From assembly GCA_965216515.1 (NCBI GenBank), contig OZ244173.1, positions 248,001-312,000 on the forward strand: 64,000 nucleotides of DNA, in the 5' to 3' direction. The notes below the pieces were generated by a model. The model was not told the origin of the DNA, ran no database searches, and saw nothing but the letters and a program-made list of their open reading frames with translations. The DNA is from CAXMRP01 sp965216515 (lineage in GTDB: Bacteria > Pseudomonadota > Alphaproteobacteria > Rhizobiales > Afifellaceae). Below, one piece after another: positions 8,483-17,393 of the stretch. Numbering within the stretch: position 1 is the first letter of the stretch; each line of letters opens with the position of its first letter. The position numbers were made by a program, and so were the translations under genes.

Positions 8483-9418
8483 TCACCGCGCACCACGTTC
8501 GTAAGGCAGCCCCAACTCCGCTGGCAGCCTGGATTGGCGCCCGTACAAAACCAAAACCAGCATGACTGCGGCGAAGGGCAGCATCTGGATGACATCTGTC
8601 GGAATGTTCGATCCCGCGACCTGAAGGGCGGTTGTGAGTGACAGTGCCGCGCCGAAGATCAAGGCGCCAATCAGGACCCAAAGGGGCCGGTCCCGAGACA
8701 GCATGGCGAGAACAATACCGATAAAGCCGGCCCCGCCCGTCATAAACGGAATGAACAGGCCGGCGCCGATATTTGCCATATAGGCACCACCCAGTCCGGC
8801 CATCGCACCGGTAAACAACACCGCACCGCCGCGGAGCAATTTGACATGACCGCCCGCAACGTCGAGTGCCGCGGGCTTTTCCCCCGCCGCACGCAATGTC
8901 AGCCCCAATGCCGTCCGCTTGTACAGGAACGTCAGCACGAAAACGGCGGCGACAACCAGATAGACAATCAGGTGTCGGCCAAACAATGACGGACCGACGA
9001 CGGGGATGTCGGACAAAAGCGGAATGTCCACCCGCGACGGTGCGGGCAGACGCGGATAGGCCCTGGAAAACTGGAAATGGTGCAGCAGCGCCGTCAGGCC
9101 TTCCGCTCCCAGTGTCAAACCGATACCGATGACGATCTGGTTCAGACCGAAGCGGACACAAAGGACAGCCATCAGAACGGCGACCAGCATCCCCCCCAGC
9201 ATGCCTCCAAGAAAACCCAGCCAGATCGATTCCGATGACCATGCAAAATAGAATCCCAGATAGGCCCCCATGATCATCATGCCTTCTATTCCGATATTCA
9301 GGACGCCAGCCTTCTCCGACATTTGTTCGCCCAGCCCGGCCAGGACAAGCGGAACGCCGGCGACAATGGCGCCGGTCAGCAGGGAAGACAGGAACACGGC
9401 CGTTATCAGGTGTTCCAT
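8483..9418 (-). CDS. BMP-type (nucleoside/simple-sugar class) ABC permease, second subunit
   Basis: A 311-residue polytopic permease with about eight hydrophobic segments. It carries NIGIEGMMIMGAYLGF near the N-terminus, a motif typical of the YufQ/NupQ-type permease paired with BMP-family binding proteins. The start at ATG 9418 lies 4 bases after the stop of the first permease. A conserved GAAGEKPAALDVAG-like loop (read here as RAAGEKPAALDVAG) probably contacts the ATPase. It is followed after 25 bases by 4-pyridoxolactonase, so the transporter and the B6 enzymes are in one transcription unit. Import of a B6 vitamer is inferred from context only; relatives move nucleosides or purines. Confidence 0.88.
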   Translation of the reverse strand: MEHLITAVFLSSLLTGAIVAGVPLVLAGLGEQMSEKAGVLNIGIEGMMIMGAYLGFYFAWSSESIWLGFLGGMLGGMLVAVLMAVLCVRFGLNQIVIGIGLTLGAEGLTALLHHFQFSRAYPRLPAPSRVDIPLLSDIPVVGPSLFGRHLIVYLVVAAVFVLTFLYKRTALGLTLRAAGEKPAALDVAGGHVKLLRGGAVLFTGAMAGLGGAYMANIGAGLFIPFMTGGAGFIGIVLAMLSRDRPLWVLIGALIFGAALSLTTALQVAGSNIPTDVIQMLPFAAVMLVLVLYGRQSRLPAELGLPYERGAR

Positions 9419-9422
9419 TGCC

Positions 9423-10517
9423 CTACGCCCCGCTCTTTTTGCTGCGCTGCTCCAGCCACTCGGCAAGCCCCAGGAAGATCAGAAGCAATGCGACAAGCAG
9501 CAGCGTAAAATCCTGGGGCACGCCAACACGTCGGGCAGCACTTTCGCTGCCGATGAGCAGTGCCGAATAGAAGAAGATCAGAACAATCGAACCGGGTCCG
9601 TGAAACCGGGCAAGGAAAACCAGCGGGATAACCATCAGCCCGTATGCCGGATTCCAGTCCGCGCGGACATTGCCGGCAACACCGAGAATTTCCGACGCCC
9701 CGGCAAGGCCGGCAAACCCGGCCGAAATCGAAAAAACCGCCACCATGAGCAATGGAACGGACAGGCCGAAGTGCGTGGACGCCCGGGGATTGGCGCCGAC
9801 CACGCGCAGCCTTAGCCCAAACGCGGTTCGCGTCATGACATAATGAACAAGGATGATCGCCGCCAACGCCCAGATCAAGCTGGAGGAGATGGTCGTATCG
9901 AACAACCGGGGCAGCCGGTCCGGCACGGGCAGCGTACGTGTTTGAGGAACCGTCGTTTCCGGGTCGAGGAAAGCGAGCTTGACCAGAACATTTGCCAGCG
10001 ACACGCCAAGAAAAGTCATCATCAGCGTCGTGATGATTTCGTTTACGCCCTGGTAGGCTCTCAGCAGTGCGGGAATGACCGACCAGAGGGCGCCGACAAG
10101 GGCGGCGGCAACAAATCCGAGCAGCAGCGTCAACCAACCCGGCAGTGTATCGATCAGCGCCGGCGCCAGGGCGGCGGCGGCGACCGCACCGAGCAAAAAC
10201 TGGCCGTCCACGCCGAGATTCCAAATTCCCGCGCGGAACGCCACGATCAGTCCGGCGGCAAGAAACAACAACGGCGACATGCGGGTGAGTGTCTGTTCAA
10301 GGCCGAGCGCGGAAAGCAGTCCCTTTTTTATGACGAAACCATAATAGGCCAGCGGATCGATCCCGAATGCCAGAAGAACCAATCCGGACACGAAAACGGC
10401 CGCGGCGATTGGTCCAAGCGTCATCAATTCAATCTGCCGGCGAGCCAGAAACGATTTTTTTCGGGGCGTTTTGAATTCGGCAAGGGGTTGGGAACGGGTA
10501 GTCTCAGCCGAAGTCAT
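9423..10517 (-). CDS. BMP-type ABC permease, first subunit
   Basis: A 364-residue membrane protein of the YufP/NupP class. After a polar N-terminus of about 30 residues it has roughly ten hydrophobic segments. The family motif FRAGIWNLGVDGQFLLGA is clear around residues 95-112, and GVNEIITTLMM follows. It overlaps the upstream ATPase by 4 bases and precedes the second permease by 4 bases, so the two are made together and form the heterodimeric channel. The substrate is inferred from the downstream vitamin B6 genes and is not shown by the sequence itself. Confidence 0.88.
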   Translation of the reverse strand: MTSAETTRSQPLAEFKTPRKKSFLARRQIELMTLGPIAAAVFVSGLVLLAFGIDPLAYYGFVIKKGLLSALGLEQTLTRMSPLLFLAAGLIVAFRAGIWNLGVDGQFLLGAVAAAALAPALIDTLPGWLTLLLGFVAAALVGALWSVIPALLRAYQGVNEIITTLMMTFLGVSLANVLVKLAFLDPETTVPQTRTLPVPDRLPRLFDTTISSSLIWALAAIILVHYVMTRTAFGLRLRVVGANPRASTHFGLSVPLLMVAVFSISAGFAGLAGASEILGVAGNVRADWNPAYGLMVIPLVFLARFHGPGSIVLIFFYSALLIGSESAARRVGVPQDFTLLLVALLLIFLGLAEWLEQRSKKSGA

Positions 10518-12079
10518 GCCGCTTCCCTTTTCCCGGCCATAAGCAGGCCGATATGCCGGCGAAGCCTTTGCGGGTCGGACAGGTCGTTGGGGACGGTTCC
10601 CCGCACATAGCCCTGTTCCATAACCATGATCCGGTCTGAGAGTTCCAGGATTTCGTCGAGATCCGTGGAGATCAGGAGGACGGCCATACCGCTCTTTGCA
10701 AGCTCTCCGATCCGCTCGCGGGAGGCCACGATATTCTGGATATCGAGCCCGTAAGTCGGCTTGTTGAAGATCACCACCCGGGCCTGCCCCTGCAGTTCGC
10801 GGCCAAGCAGCAGTTTCTGGATGTTGCCGCCCGACAGGTGGCTGACCGGCGTTTTCTCCGATGGTGTTTTCACGGCGAAGTGCTCGATGAGCTTGCGTGC
10901 ATGTTCGGAAATCTGTCCGGAACGCTCCACGCCGAATTTCCAGAATGGTGGTGCGCCAATATCTTTCAGGACGGCGTTTGTGGCGACCGGGAAACTCCCC
11001 ACCGTGCCTTCAGAAAGACGGTCATCGGTGAGATAGCGCAGCCCCAGCTTGCGCCGCTGGCCGACTGAGTAGTTGGTGATGTTGCGGCCTTCCAGATCGA
11101 TATTTCCCGACCGCAAGGGCTTCTGTCCGGCAATGGCCTGTGACAGTTCATTCTGCCCGTTTCCATCAATGCCGGCCACGCCGAGGATCTCGCCGGCCCT
11201 GATCTCGAAGGACACATTGTGCAATCCCATGACGTCCTCAGAGTCACCGATACAAAGATCAGTCGCTGTCAGTCTGACCGGCCCCATCTCCCGCTTGGGC
11301 GCCGTGACCGGTTTCCTTCTGGTTTCCTCGGTTCCAAACATCAGACGAACCATCTCTTCGACGGCGACTTCCTCGGTCATTTCCGAAAGCCTGTTTGGAG
11401 GCACCTCGCCGGCGAATTTTCCCTGCTTCAGAACGCTGACGCGGTCGCCGAACCGATACGCTTCGCTGAGTTTGTGGGTGATGAAGATGACGGCCAGTCC
11501 CCGTTCGGCCATCCTTCGCATCCGCTCGCCGAGCTCATCGGCGCCTTGCGGTGTGAGCATTGATGTTGCTTCGTCGAGAATGAGCACCCGGCTGTGGCGC
11601 AGCAGCGCCCGCGCGATTTCGATTTGCTGCTGTTCACCAAGCGACAGTTCGTTGGTGATGGCATCGAGCGGGACGGATAGTCCGAAGTTTTTGGATAGCT
11701 CGGCCAATTCCTCTTCGATCTTGTTCCGGACCGGCCGTTTCCACCACGGCATGCCCAGAACAAGATTTTCGAAAACCGAAAGCGTTGGCACAAGCATTGT
11801 GTGCTGGAACACGGTATTTATCCCGTGTGCCAGGCTTTCGGTCGGCGCCGACAGCCGGGTCCTTTCTCCGCGCACCGTCAGATAACCGTCGTCGGGCTCC
11901 TGAAGTCCCGACAGCATTCCCACTATCGTGGATTTGCCGGCGCCATTCTCCCCAAGGAGAACGTGAACCTCGCCTGCGTCAAAGCCGAGGGAGACGTTGT
12001 CGACTGCAACGACACCCGGAAAACGCTTGGTGACATTGACAAGCGCAGCCAGCTCCTGATTTGAGGCGAGGTTCTTCAT
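10514..12079 (-). CDS. Double-domain ABC ATPase of the BMP-type importer
   Basis: This 521-residue protein holds two fused ATPase domains, as is normal for sugar/nucleoside (RbsA/YufO) importers. Domain 1 has Walker A GENGAGKST and signature LSLGEQQQ. Domain 2 has the usual degenerate Walker A (GIDGNGQNE) and signature LSGGNIQK. Walker B of domain 1 reads ILILDEA; that of domain 2 reads VVIFNKPTYGLD, where Asn replaces the usual Asp-Glu beginning. The start at ATG 12079 follows the binding-protein stop by 4 bases; the longer frame to 12199 runs into that gene. One ATP site is thus expected to be weak, which is common in this family. Confidence 0.9.
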   Translation of the reverse strand: MKNLASNQELAALVNVTKRFPGVVAVDNVSLGFDAGEVHVLLGENGAGKSTIVGMLSGLQEPDDGYLTVRGERTRLSAPTESLAHGINTVFQHTMLVPTLSVFENLVLGMPWWKRPVRNKIEEELAELSKNFGLSVPLDAITNELSLGEQQQIEIARALLRHSRVLILDEATSMLTPQGADELGERMRRMAERGLAVIFITHKLSEAYRFGDRVSVLKQGKFAGEVPPNRLSEMTEEVAVEEMVRLMFGTEETRRKPVTAPKREMGPVRLTATDLCIGDSEDVMGLHNVSFEIRAGEILGVAGIDGNGQNELSQAIAGQKPLRSGNIDLEGRNITNYSVGQRRKLGLRYLTDDRLSEGTVGSFPVATNAVLKDIGAPPFWKFGVERSGQISEHARKLIEHFAVKTPSEKTPVSHLSGGNIQKLLLGRELQGQARVVIFNKPTYGLDIQNIVASRERIGELAKSGMAVLLISTDLDEILELSDRIMVMEQGYVRGTVPNDLSDPQRLRRHIGLLMAGKREAA

Positions 12080-12083
12080 TCGG

Positions 12084-13100
12084 TTACTCTTTGATGGTGA
12101 CCAGAGCACGAACCTGCTCTGCATCAAAGATCGGATCCACCGTGATGTCACCGGCGATGATCTGGTCGCGAAGCGCCATGATTTCCGCCCAGATGTCATC
12201 CGGTGTCTGCGGTGTCTTCAGAAGCTTGACGCTGTCGGACGCAAGGTCGATGGCATAGCTGTTCGTGCCGAACGAGCCGCTCTTCAGATCATTGATCATC
12301 TGTGTGTAAACAGGCGTCATGTCCCAGATAACCGAAGACAGCAAATGTCCGGTGTCCAGCGAGGTCTTGTCGCCGATCACATCAATGAACAGCACGTCGT
12401 TGCCATTGGTCGCCTTGTTGGTTTCGACAGCCTGTATCATGCCCAGAGATGAGCCGTTGCCCTGTCCGAAGATGATGTCGGCGCCAGCGGCGATGACCGA
12501 TGTGGTGACACGGTTGCCGCCGGCGGCGTCCGAATATGCGGCCGGCCCGATCACCGCGTACAATACGTTCACATCCGGATTCTCGGCCCGAACGCCCTGC
12601 GCAAATCCCGCCGACTGGGAATTCCACGATGGCGGTTCGCCCGATACCACGATACCGACGGTACCGGTTTTGGTCATCTTCGCAGCCATCCGGCCGGTCA
12701 ACCAGGCGCCGGCGTGACCGGAGAGCGTATAATCGGCGATAAGGCCTTTCTTCAGCATATCGGGACTGTCGACAATAGCGACCGGAACTCCGGTTTCTTC
12801 GGCGATTTCCGGCCCGGCTGTATTGTAGCCGGAAGCATGTGCGATAATCAGGTCGACGCCTTCCGATGCAAGTTCGCGCATGGGAGCCCGAACGTCGCCA
12901 TAACCCAGGCCTTCTGCAACGATGACCTTGACGCCGGTGGCTTCGCCGGCTGCCTTGGCCGATTCGACACCTTGTTGGTTCCAGCCGAAATCGGTCCCGA
13001 CCTCCGGCGTCAGGATGGCTATGGTATCAACATCATCAGCGTGAGATGATGTCGCACCCAATACAGCCACCATCGCAATTGAGAGTGCAAGATGCTTCAT
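12084..13100 (-). CDS. BMP-family substrate-binding protein, first gene of the B6 operon
   Basis: A 338-residue periplasmic binding protein of the Bmp/Med family with a signal peptide (hydrophobic core SIAMVAVLG, cleavage probably after HAD or nearby). The start at ATG 13100 is set by TGGAGG 9 bases upstream. Family features include TPEVGTDFGWNQQG near the mature N-terminus and GVVSGEPPSWNSQ-like strand motifs (here GIVVSGEPPSW). It heads seven genes reading left: binding protein, ATPase, two permeases, lactonase, transaminase and pyridoxal dehydrogenase. Other BMP proteins bind nucleosides or purines; a pyridine ring ligand such as pyridoxine or pyridoxamine is a plausible extension of that chemistry. 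Confidence 0.9.
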   Translation of the reverse strand: MKHLALSIAMVAVLGATSSHADDVDTIAILTPEVGTDFGWNQQGVESAKAAGEATGVKVIVAEGLGYGDVRAPMRELASEGVDLIIAHASGYNTAGPEIAEETGVPVAIVDSPDMLKKGLIADYTLSGHAGAWLTGRMAAKMTKTGTVGIVVSGEPPSWNSQSAGFAQGVRAENPDVNVLYAVIGPAAYSDAAGGNRVTTSVIAAGADIIFGQGNGSSLGMIQAVETNKATNGNDVLFIDVIGDKTSLDTGHLLSSVIWDMTPVYTQMINDLKSGSFGTNSYAIDLASDSVKLLKTPQTPDDIWAEIMALRDQIIAGDITVDPIFDAEQVRALVTIKE

Positions 13101-13145
13101 TTTGTAAGTTCCTCCAGTTTGTGTTGGATATCTCGCCACCTTCAG

Positions 13146-13625
13146 ATGGTTCTTCTCGTTTGTTTTGGCTTGATGGGTTTGACCGCAGCCAATGCGGAGC
13201 CGCGAAAGGAGTATATCCCCTACGGTGACATTGAGCGCGGAACCGAGGGTGTCACCGAGGTTACCCTTTCGGTCGAAAACAACGCGGCCTCTGTCGTGCG
13301 ATGTTCCGCAAGTCTCGCCCACTGGTATTCCATGGATCTTGGGGATGTCGGGCCGGGTGCGACGCTCAAGGTGTCGCTGTGGCACAATCCCGCGACCGGA
13401 TCTCTCGACCTGCTCAATGCGGCAAGGGACCGGATGCCCATCGAGGCGATATGGTGCGGCCACCGGCAACTCGCCGGCCGAACCCGGACGAGAGTGCACC
13501 TGCCGCACAGCATGGGCGAAGCCACGGGCGGATTGAGCTACACCTGCGCCGCCGTCCAAACCGGCGGACTGAAATGCAATGTTTCCCATCGTGATGATCC
13601 GGCCGGTCAGGTCACTGCCCCCTGA
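13146..13625 (+). CDS. Secreted four-cysteine hypothetical protein
   Basis: A 159-residue protein that I do not recognise. ATG 13146 gives a clean signal peptide (LLVCFGLMGLTAANA, then EPRKEYIPYG); the frame also extends to 13092, but that would put polar residues ahead of the signal. The mature part contains four Cys, in VVRCSAS, IWCGHR, YTCAAV and LKCNVS, enough for two disulfides, and is predicted to be periplasmic or secreted. It diverges from the B6 transport operon with only 45 bases between starts and overlaps the TRAP binding-protein gene tail-to-tail by 14 bases. No catalytic motif is apparent. Confidence 0.7.
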   Translation: MVLLVCFGLMGLTAANAEPRKEYIPYGDIERGTEGVTEVTLSVENNAASVVRCSASLAHWYSMDLGDVGPGATLKVSLWHNPATGSLDLLNAARDRMPIEAIWCGHRQLAGRTRTRVHLPHSMGEATGGLSYTCAAVQTGGLKCNVSHRDDPAGQVTAP

Positions 13626-14640
13626 TCTTGAGCAGGATGTCATTGATGCGATCGTGCTCCGCCATCACGTCCGCCTGATCGGCAATTGTCCTGGCGCCGG
13701 TTTCGGCGAACAGAGCCATCAACTCGCCCTGTTCTGTGTCAGACAGGTTGTGGATCTGGCCGCCCGCATCCAGCCAGGCTTTGTTGGCGCGGTCGACATT
13801 GGCGACGCCCCAGTCGAAGACGGCCGCTTCTGCCGCGCGGCCGGATTCGACAATGGCATCCCGGACATCAGGAGATTGCGCCTGAAACCAGGCCTCGTTG
13901 ACCAACGTCACCGACACGAGGTGGGAGAAATTCAAGTCTGTGACATGTTTGGCCGTATCGTAGAATTTGAATGCGGTGAGGATTGGCATCCCTGCTAGCA
14001 TTCCGTCGATTCCGCCCGACTGGAGCTGCGGGATGACTTCCGACAGGGCCAGCGGGGTGGCCAAAGCGCCGATGGCTTTCATCGGCTCCATTTGCAGCGG
14101 CGAGGCGAAGGTGCGTATTTTCAGTCCGTCGATGCTTGCGATGTCGGAAACCGGCTCCTTTGTCAGCATCAGGATCGGCGAATTGTATATGGCGCCGATG
14201 ACGCGAACGCCCTTGTTGAGGAACAGCGTTTCCAGCCGGTCGCGAAACGCCGGATCATGAATGACCGCTTTCACTTCGTCCGGATTGCGAAACAGCCCCG
14301 GGACGTCAAAGGCCTGAAATCGGGGATCAACGCCGGTCACAAACGAGGTCGGTGTCGTAAACGCCTCGATTGTTCCCAGAAGAACGCCTTCGGTCATTCT
14401 GGGAATGGCGCCGAGCTGGCTTGCGGGATAGATCTCCACTTCCACCGAAGCGCCGGCGCGCTTGGCCATTTCCGCGGCAAAAGTCTTCTGCCACTCGTGC
14501 TGGACATCGTTAATGGTTGCCGATGCCAATTTCATCTTGCTTTGGGCAATTGCCGGCGCAGACATGTGCACAACCGCCAGTGCCGCGGCAACCAGGAGGC
14601 GACGGCTTCTCGACGCGGATTTCGATCTGATAGCTTCCAC
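13612..14640 (-). CDS. TRAP transporter solute-binding protein (DctP family)
   Basis: This 342-residue periplasmic protein captures an organic acid for the TRAP permease upstream. I choose GTG 14640 because GGAGG lies 5 bases before it; the ATG at 14652 would place that same site inside the coding region. The signal peptide is LLVAAALAVVHMSAPAIA. The family's carboxylate-contacting region is visible in GLKIRTFASPLQMEPMKAIGALATPLALSEV-type order (Arg in KIRTF). It is the last gene of the DctQ-DctM-DctP group and the last leftward gene of the catabolic run beginning at the GMC oxidoreductase. The ligand is unknown. Confidence 0.88.
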   Translation of the reverse strand: MEAIRSKSASRSRRLLVAAALAVVHMSAPAIAQSKMKLASATINDVQHEWQKTFAAEMAKRAGASVEVEIYPASQLGAIPRMTEGVLLGTIEAFTTPTSFVTGVDPRFQAFDVPGLFRNPDEVKAVIHDPAFRDRLETLFLNKGVRVIGAIYNSPILMLTKEPVSDIASIDGLKIRTFASPLQMEPMKAIGALATPLALSEVIPQLQSGGIDGMLAGMPILTAFKFYDTAKHVTDLNFSHLVSVTLVNEAWFQAQSPDVRDAIVESGRAAEAAVFDWGVANVDRANKAWLDAGGQIHNLSDTEQGELMALFAETGARTIADQADVMAEHDRINDILLKIRGQ

Positions 14641-14656
14641 TTCTTCCTCCATTTGA

Positions 14657-15934
14657 TTACGACATCGTTCCAACCAGTGACAGGGAGATCGCTGGAACCA
14701 ATGTTATGATCAACAGCGCCAGCACTTGTATCGCGACAAAAGGAAGAACGCCGCGATAGATTACTTTGGCTGGTACATTCAGAACTGCTTGTGCGACAAA
14801 GATGTTTAGCCCGAATGGCGGCGTGAACATCCCGATGGCCAGATTGGCCGTCATGACAATGCCGAAGTGTATCGGATCGATACCCAATGAAATTGCGATC
14901 GGAACCAGGAGCGGCGCGAAAACGAGAATCGACGAGGTCGGATCGAGAAGACAGCCGATTGCCAGAAGCAGGACATTCACAGCCAAAAGAAATGCCAGCG
15001 GCGACAGGTCTGAGTGAACGATCGTCGCGGTGATCGCCTGTTGAACACCCTGCACCGTCAACAGCCACGCTATGACGCTCGCGGCGGCAACGACGATCAT
15101 GATCTGCGACGTAATCATGGCTGCGCGCGCTGCCGCGGCGATCACATCGCCAAGGCTGAGGGACCGGTAGACGAACAGGCCCAAAAACGCTGCATACGTA
15201 CAGGCAAAGCCGCCCGCTTCGGTCGGCGAAAAGGCGCCGAGATAGATCCCGGTTAGTACGAAGACAGGCATGGACAGCGCAGCCGCGGCGGCACGCAGGG
15301 CGTTCATCGCTTCACTGGGATTGAACCGTTCTTCGGTCGGCAGCTTGGACAGCCAGGCAGAGGCCGAAATGAAAGCCGCCATGAGGATTGCGATCGTCAG
15401 ACCCGGAATGATGCCCGCAATAAACAGCTTCGGTATGCTTTGCTCGGCCGCCGCCCCATAGAGAATCATCGCGATCGATGGCGGAATTACGATATCGATC
15501 GCGCCCGCCGATGTGATCAGACCGGCAGCCCTCCGTCTGCCGTAGTTGGCCTCGATCAACCGCGGGTACATGTTTCGGCCGACGGCGGCAACGGCGGCAG
15601 CGGAGGAGCCGCAGATCGTGCCGATTAGCGTCGACCCGCCCAGGGCGGCGACGCCCAGTGAGCCGGGCACTCTGCCGAACAACGCCTTGATCAATCCGAT
15701 CAGGCGGTCGGCAATGCCGGAAGCCGCCATCAGCTCGCCCGCAAACACGAAAAACGGCACGGCCAGCAGTGCGTAAATATCCAGCCCGCCGAAAATCGTC
15801 TGCTGCAACGAAATCAAGGGCGGACCGCCAAAAATCAACAGCCCGACAATGGCACCGGACAGCAAAGCAACGAAAATCGGCGCGCCGGAGGCCGCGACCA
15901 GAAAAATTGCCGATGCCATCAAAGCTAGCGCCAC
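14657..15934 (-). CDS. TRAP transporter large permease (DctM family)
   Basis: A 425-residue membrane protein with about twelve hydrophobic segments, the sodium-driven channel subunit of a TRAP transporter. The N-terminal FLVAASGAPIFVAL and the motifs PFFVFAGELMAASGIA and FTPPFGLNIFVA are typical. It starts at GTG 15934, inside the end of the small permease gene (10-base overlap); ATG 15919 is an alternative start. The binding-protein gene follows after 16 bases. The three genes form a full TRAP system. Confidence 0.9.
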   Translation of the reverse strand: MALALMASAIFLVAASGAPIFVALLSGAIVGLLIFGGPPLISLQQTIFGGLDIYALLAVPFFVFAGELMAASGIADRLIGLIKALFGRVPGSLGVAALGGSTLIGTICGSSAAAVAAVGRNMYPRLIEANYGRRRAAGLITSAGAIDIVIPPSIAMILYGAAAEQSIPKLFIAGIIPGLTIAILMAAFISASAWLSKLPTEERFNPSEAMNALRAAAAALSMPVFVLTGIYLGAFSPTEAGGFACTYAAFLGLFVYRSLSLGDVIAAAARAAMITSQIMIVVAAASVIAWLLTVQGVQQAITATIVHSDLSPLAFLLAVNVLLLAIGCLLDPTSSILVFAPLLVPIAISLGIDPIHFGIVMTANLAIGMFTPPFGLNIFVAQAVLNVPAKVIYRGVLPFVAIQVLALLIITLVPAISLSLVGTMS

Positions 15935-16437
15935 CGCGGATCTCCGTTTTTGAAGACCAGGCGGATGTCACCGGCCAGCAGGTACAGGGAAACGATCGAA
16001 ACGCCCGCGAAACCGAAAAACACGGCGAAATGGGGAACGACCATCGGAATGCCCAGGCCCATGCTCTTCTGCCCGAGGGACCCGATACGGTCGATAAACA
16101 TCCAGGAGTGGATCGAAACGAAACCGCATATCAAAAACGATGCAAGGTTCACAACTGCCCGAACGAGGGTCCGTTGGAAACTGCCAAGCATGGACGGCAA
16201 CAGGTCAATCGACAGATGCGCGCGGTCCCAGGTTGTGAGAACTGCGCCGACCATTACGATCCAGATCATCGAGTAGACCAGGAGCTCGTCGATGCCGGAA
16301 ACTGTCGTCAGGCCACCATAGCGCCCGATTGCATTGGCAACGTTCAGCACGACCATCGCGATGAGCCCCAATCCCAACACGTTTCGCAAGGCCACCGGCG
16401 CCAGGGGTTCGCCGCGTGTCTGGGCGACCGGCATCAT
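15925..16437 (-). CDS. TRAP transporter small permease (DctQ family)
   Basis: A 170-residue protein with four hydrophobic segments, as expected for DctQ. The TTWDRAHLSIDLL-type loop (here LTTWDRAHLSIDLLP) is characteristic. The start overlaps the stop of the 3-hydroxyacyl-CoA-dehydrogenase-like gene by 4 bases, and the end overlaps dctM by 10 bases. The overlap ties the transporter to the upstream metabolic genes in one operon. Confidence 0.88.
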   Translation of the reverse strand: MMPVAQTRGEPLAPVALRNVLGLGLIAMVVLNVANAIGRYGGLTTVSGIDELLVYSMIWIVMVGAVLTTWDRAHLSIDLLPSMLGSFQRTLVRAVVNLASFLICGFVSIHSWMFIDRIGSLGQKSMGLGIPMVVPHFAVFFGFAGVSIVSLYLLAGDIRLVFKNGDPRWR

Positions 16438-17345
16438 TTGCCCTCCAACACGTTCCGCACGGCAACCAGTTTTCTGCCTCTGGCCGCGGGAAGGGCTTCC
16501 AGTTCATCCTCGCTGTAGTCGAACAAGCCGCCGCCGGACTTCATGCCCAGCCGGCCTTTCTCGGTATTTTTCGTGACCATTTCGGAGACATCGGCGCGCG
16601 AACACAGCTCGGCATTCAAAAAGGACGCCACTGATTGGTAGATGTCCAGTCCGGCCATATCCAGAAGCCGCATCGGGCCGACGACCGCCAGTTTGTAACC
16701 GATACCCCACTTCACACAGGTGTCCAGGTCGGCGGAATCGACCACGCCGTTCTCCACCAGATCGACGCATTCCCGCAAAAGCGCATAAAGGACACGGTTT
16801 TCCACAAAACCCGGGACATCCTTTTTCAGGGTGACGGGAAGGAGATCCATGTCGGAGATCAGCGTTTGGATCGCGGTCACCGTTTCCTTTGAAGTCGCTT
16901 CGCCGGCGATGACCTCGATCATCGGAATGATGTGGGGCGGATTGGACCAGTGCATGCCGACAAAACGGGCAGGATTGGTGATGTGGCGCTGAAGATTTGT
17001 AATCGGAATGCCAGACGTGTCGCTCGCAACAAGCGTGGTATCAGGCACAATCTGGTCGATCTGCCGGTACACCGACGCCTTGATTTCGATATCCTCCGGC
17101 ACGTTCTCGATGACAAGTTCGGCATTGGTGACGGCCTGTTCGAGTGTATCGGCAACGCTGAAATCACCGGCGCGGTCGGCAATGTTCAGCCCGTCCATGG
17201 CCGCCTGGATGATCGGCTGCATGGACAATGCCCGTTCAACCGCCGCCGGCGCAGTATCGAAGACAGCGACGCTGTGCCCGGCGCGCGCGATACGCCCCGC
17301 CATCCCCGGACCCATCGATCCCATCCCGATTATTGCGATCTGCAT
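16434..17345 (-). CDS. 3-Hydroxyacyl-CoA dehydrogenase-like NAD-dependent oxidoreductase
   Basis: This 303-residue protein has an N-terminal Rossmann domain (GMGSMGPGMAGRIA) and a C-terminal helical domain typical of the short 3-hydroxyacyl-CoA dehydrogenase/hydroxyacid family. Characteristic stretches are VIENVPEDIEIK, ASDTSGIPIT, the catalytic-type His in GMHWSNPPHIIPMIEV, and the Asn in GFVENRVLYALLRE. There is no enoyl-CoA hydratase domain. Relatives include L-gulonate and L-carnitine dehydrogenases, so it may act on a free hydroxyacid rather than a CoA ester. The TRAP transporter directly downstream (4-base overlap) imports an organic acid that could be its substrate. Confidence 0.85.
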   Translation of the reverse strand: MQIAIIGMGSMGPGMAGRIARAGHSVAVFDTAPAAVERALSMQPIIQAAMDGLNIADRAGDFSVADTLEQAVTNAELVIENVPEDIEIKASVYRQIDQIVPDTTLVASDTSGIPITNLQRHITNPARFVGMHWSNPPHIIPMIEVIAGEATSKETVTAIQTLISDMDLLPVTLKKDVPGFVENRVLYALLRECVDLVENGVVDSADLDTCVKWGIGYKLAVVGPMRLLDMAGLDIYQSVASFLNAELCSRADVSEMVTKNTEKGRLGMKSGGGLFDYSEDELEALPAARGRKLVAVRNVLEGK

Positions 17346-17393
17346 GGCTTGCCTGCTCCCTTGCCCGCTCCCTTGTGCCTCAGGTCGGCTGGA

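Noticed and set aside
13101..13643. Long N-terminal extension of the BMP binding protein
   Set aside because: ATG 13100 has a strong ribosome site and begins a clean signal peptide. The extension is antisense to the secreted protein gene.
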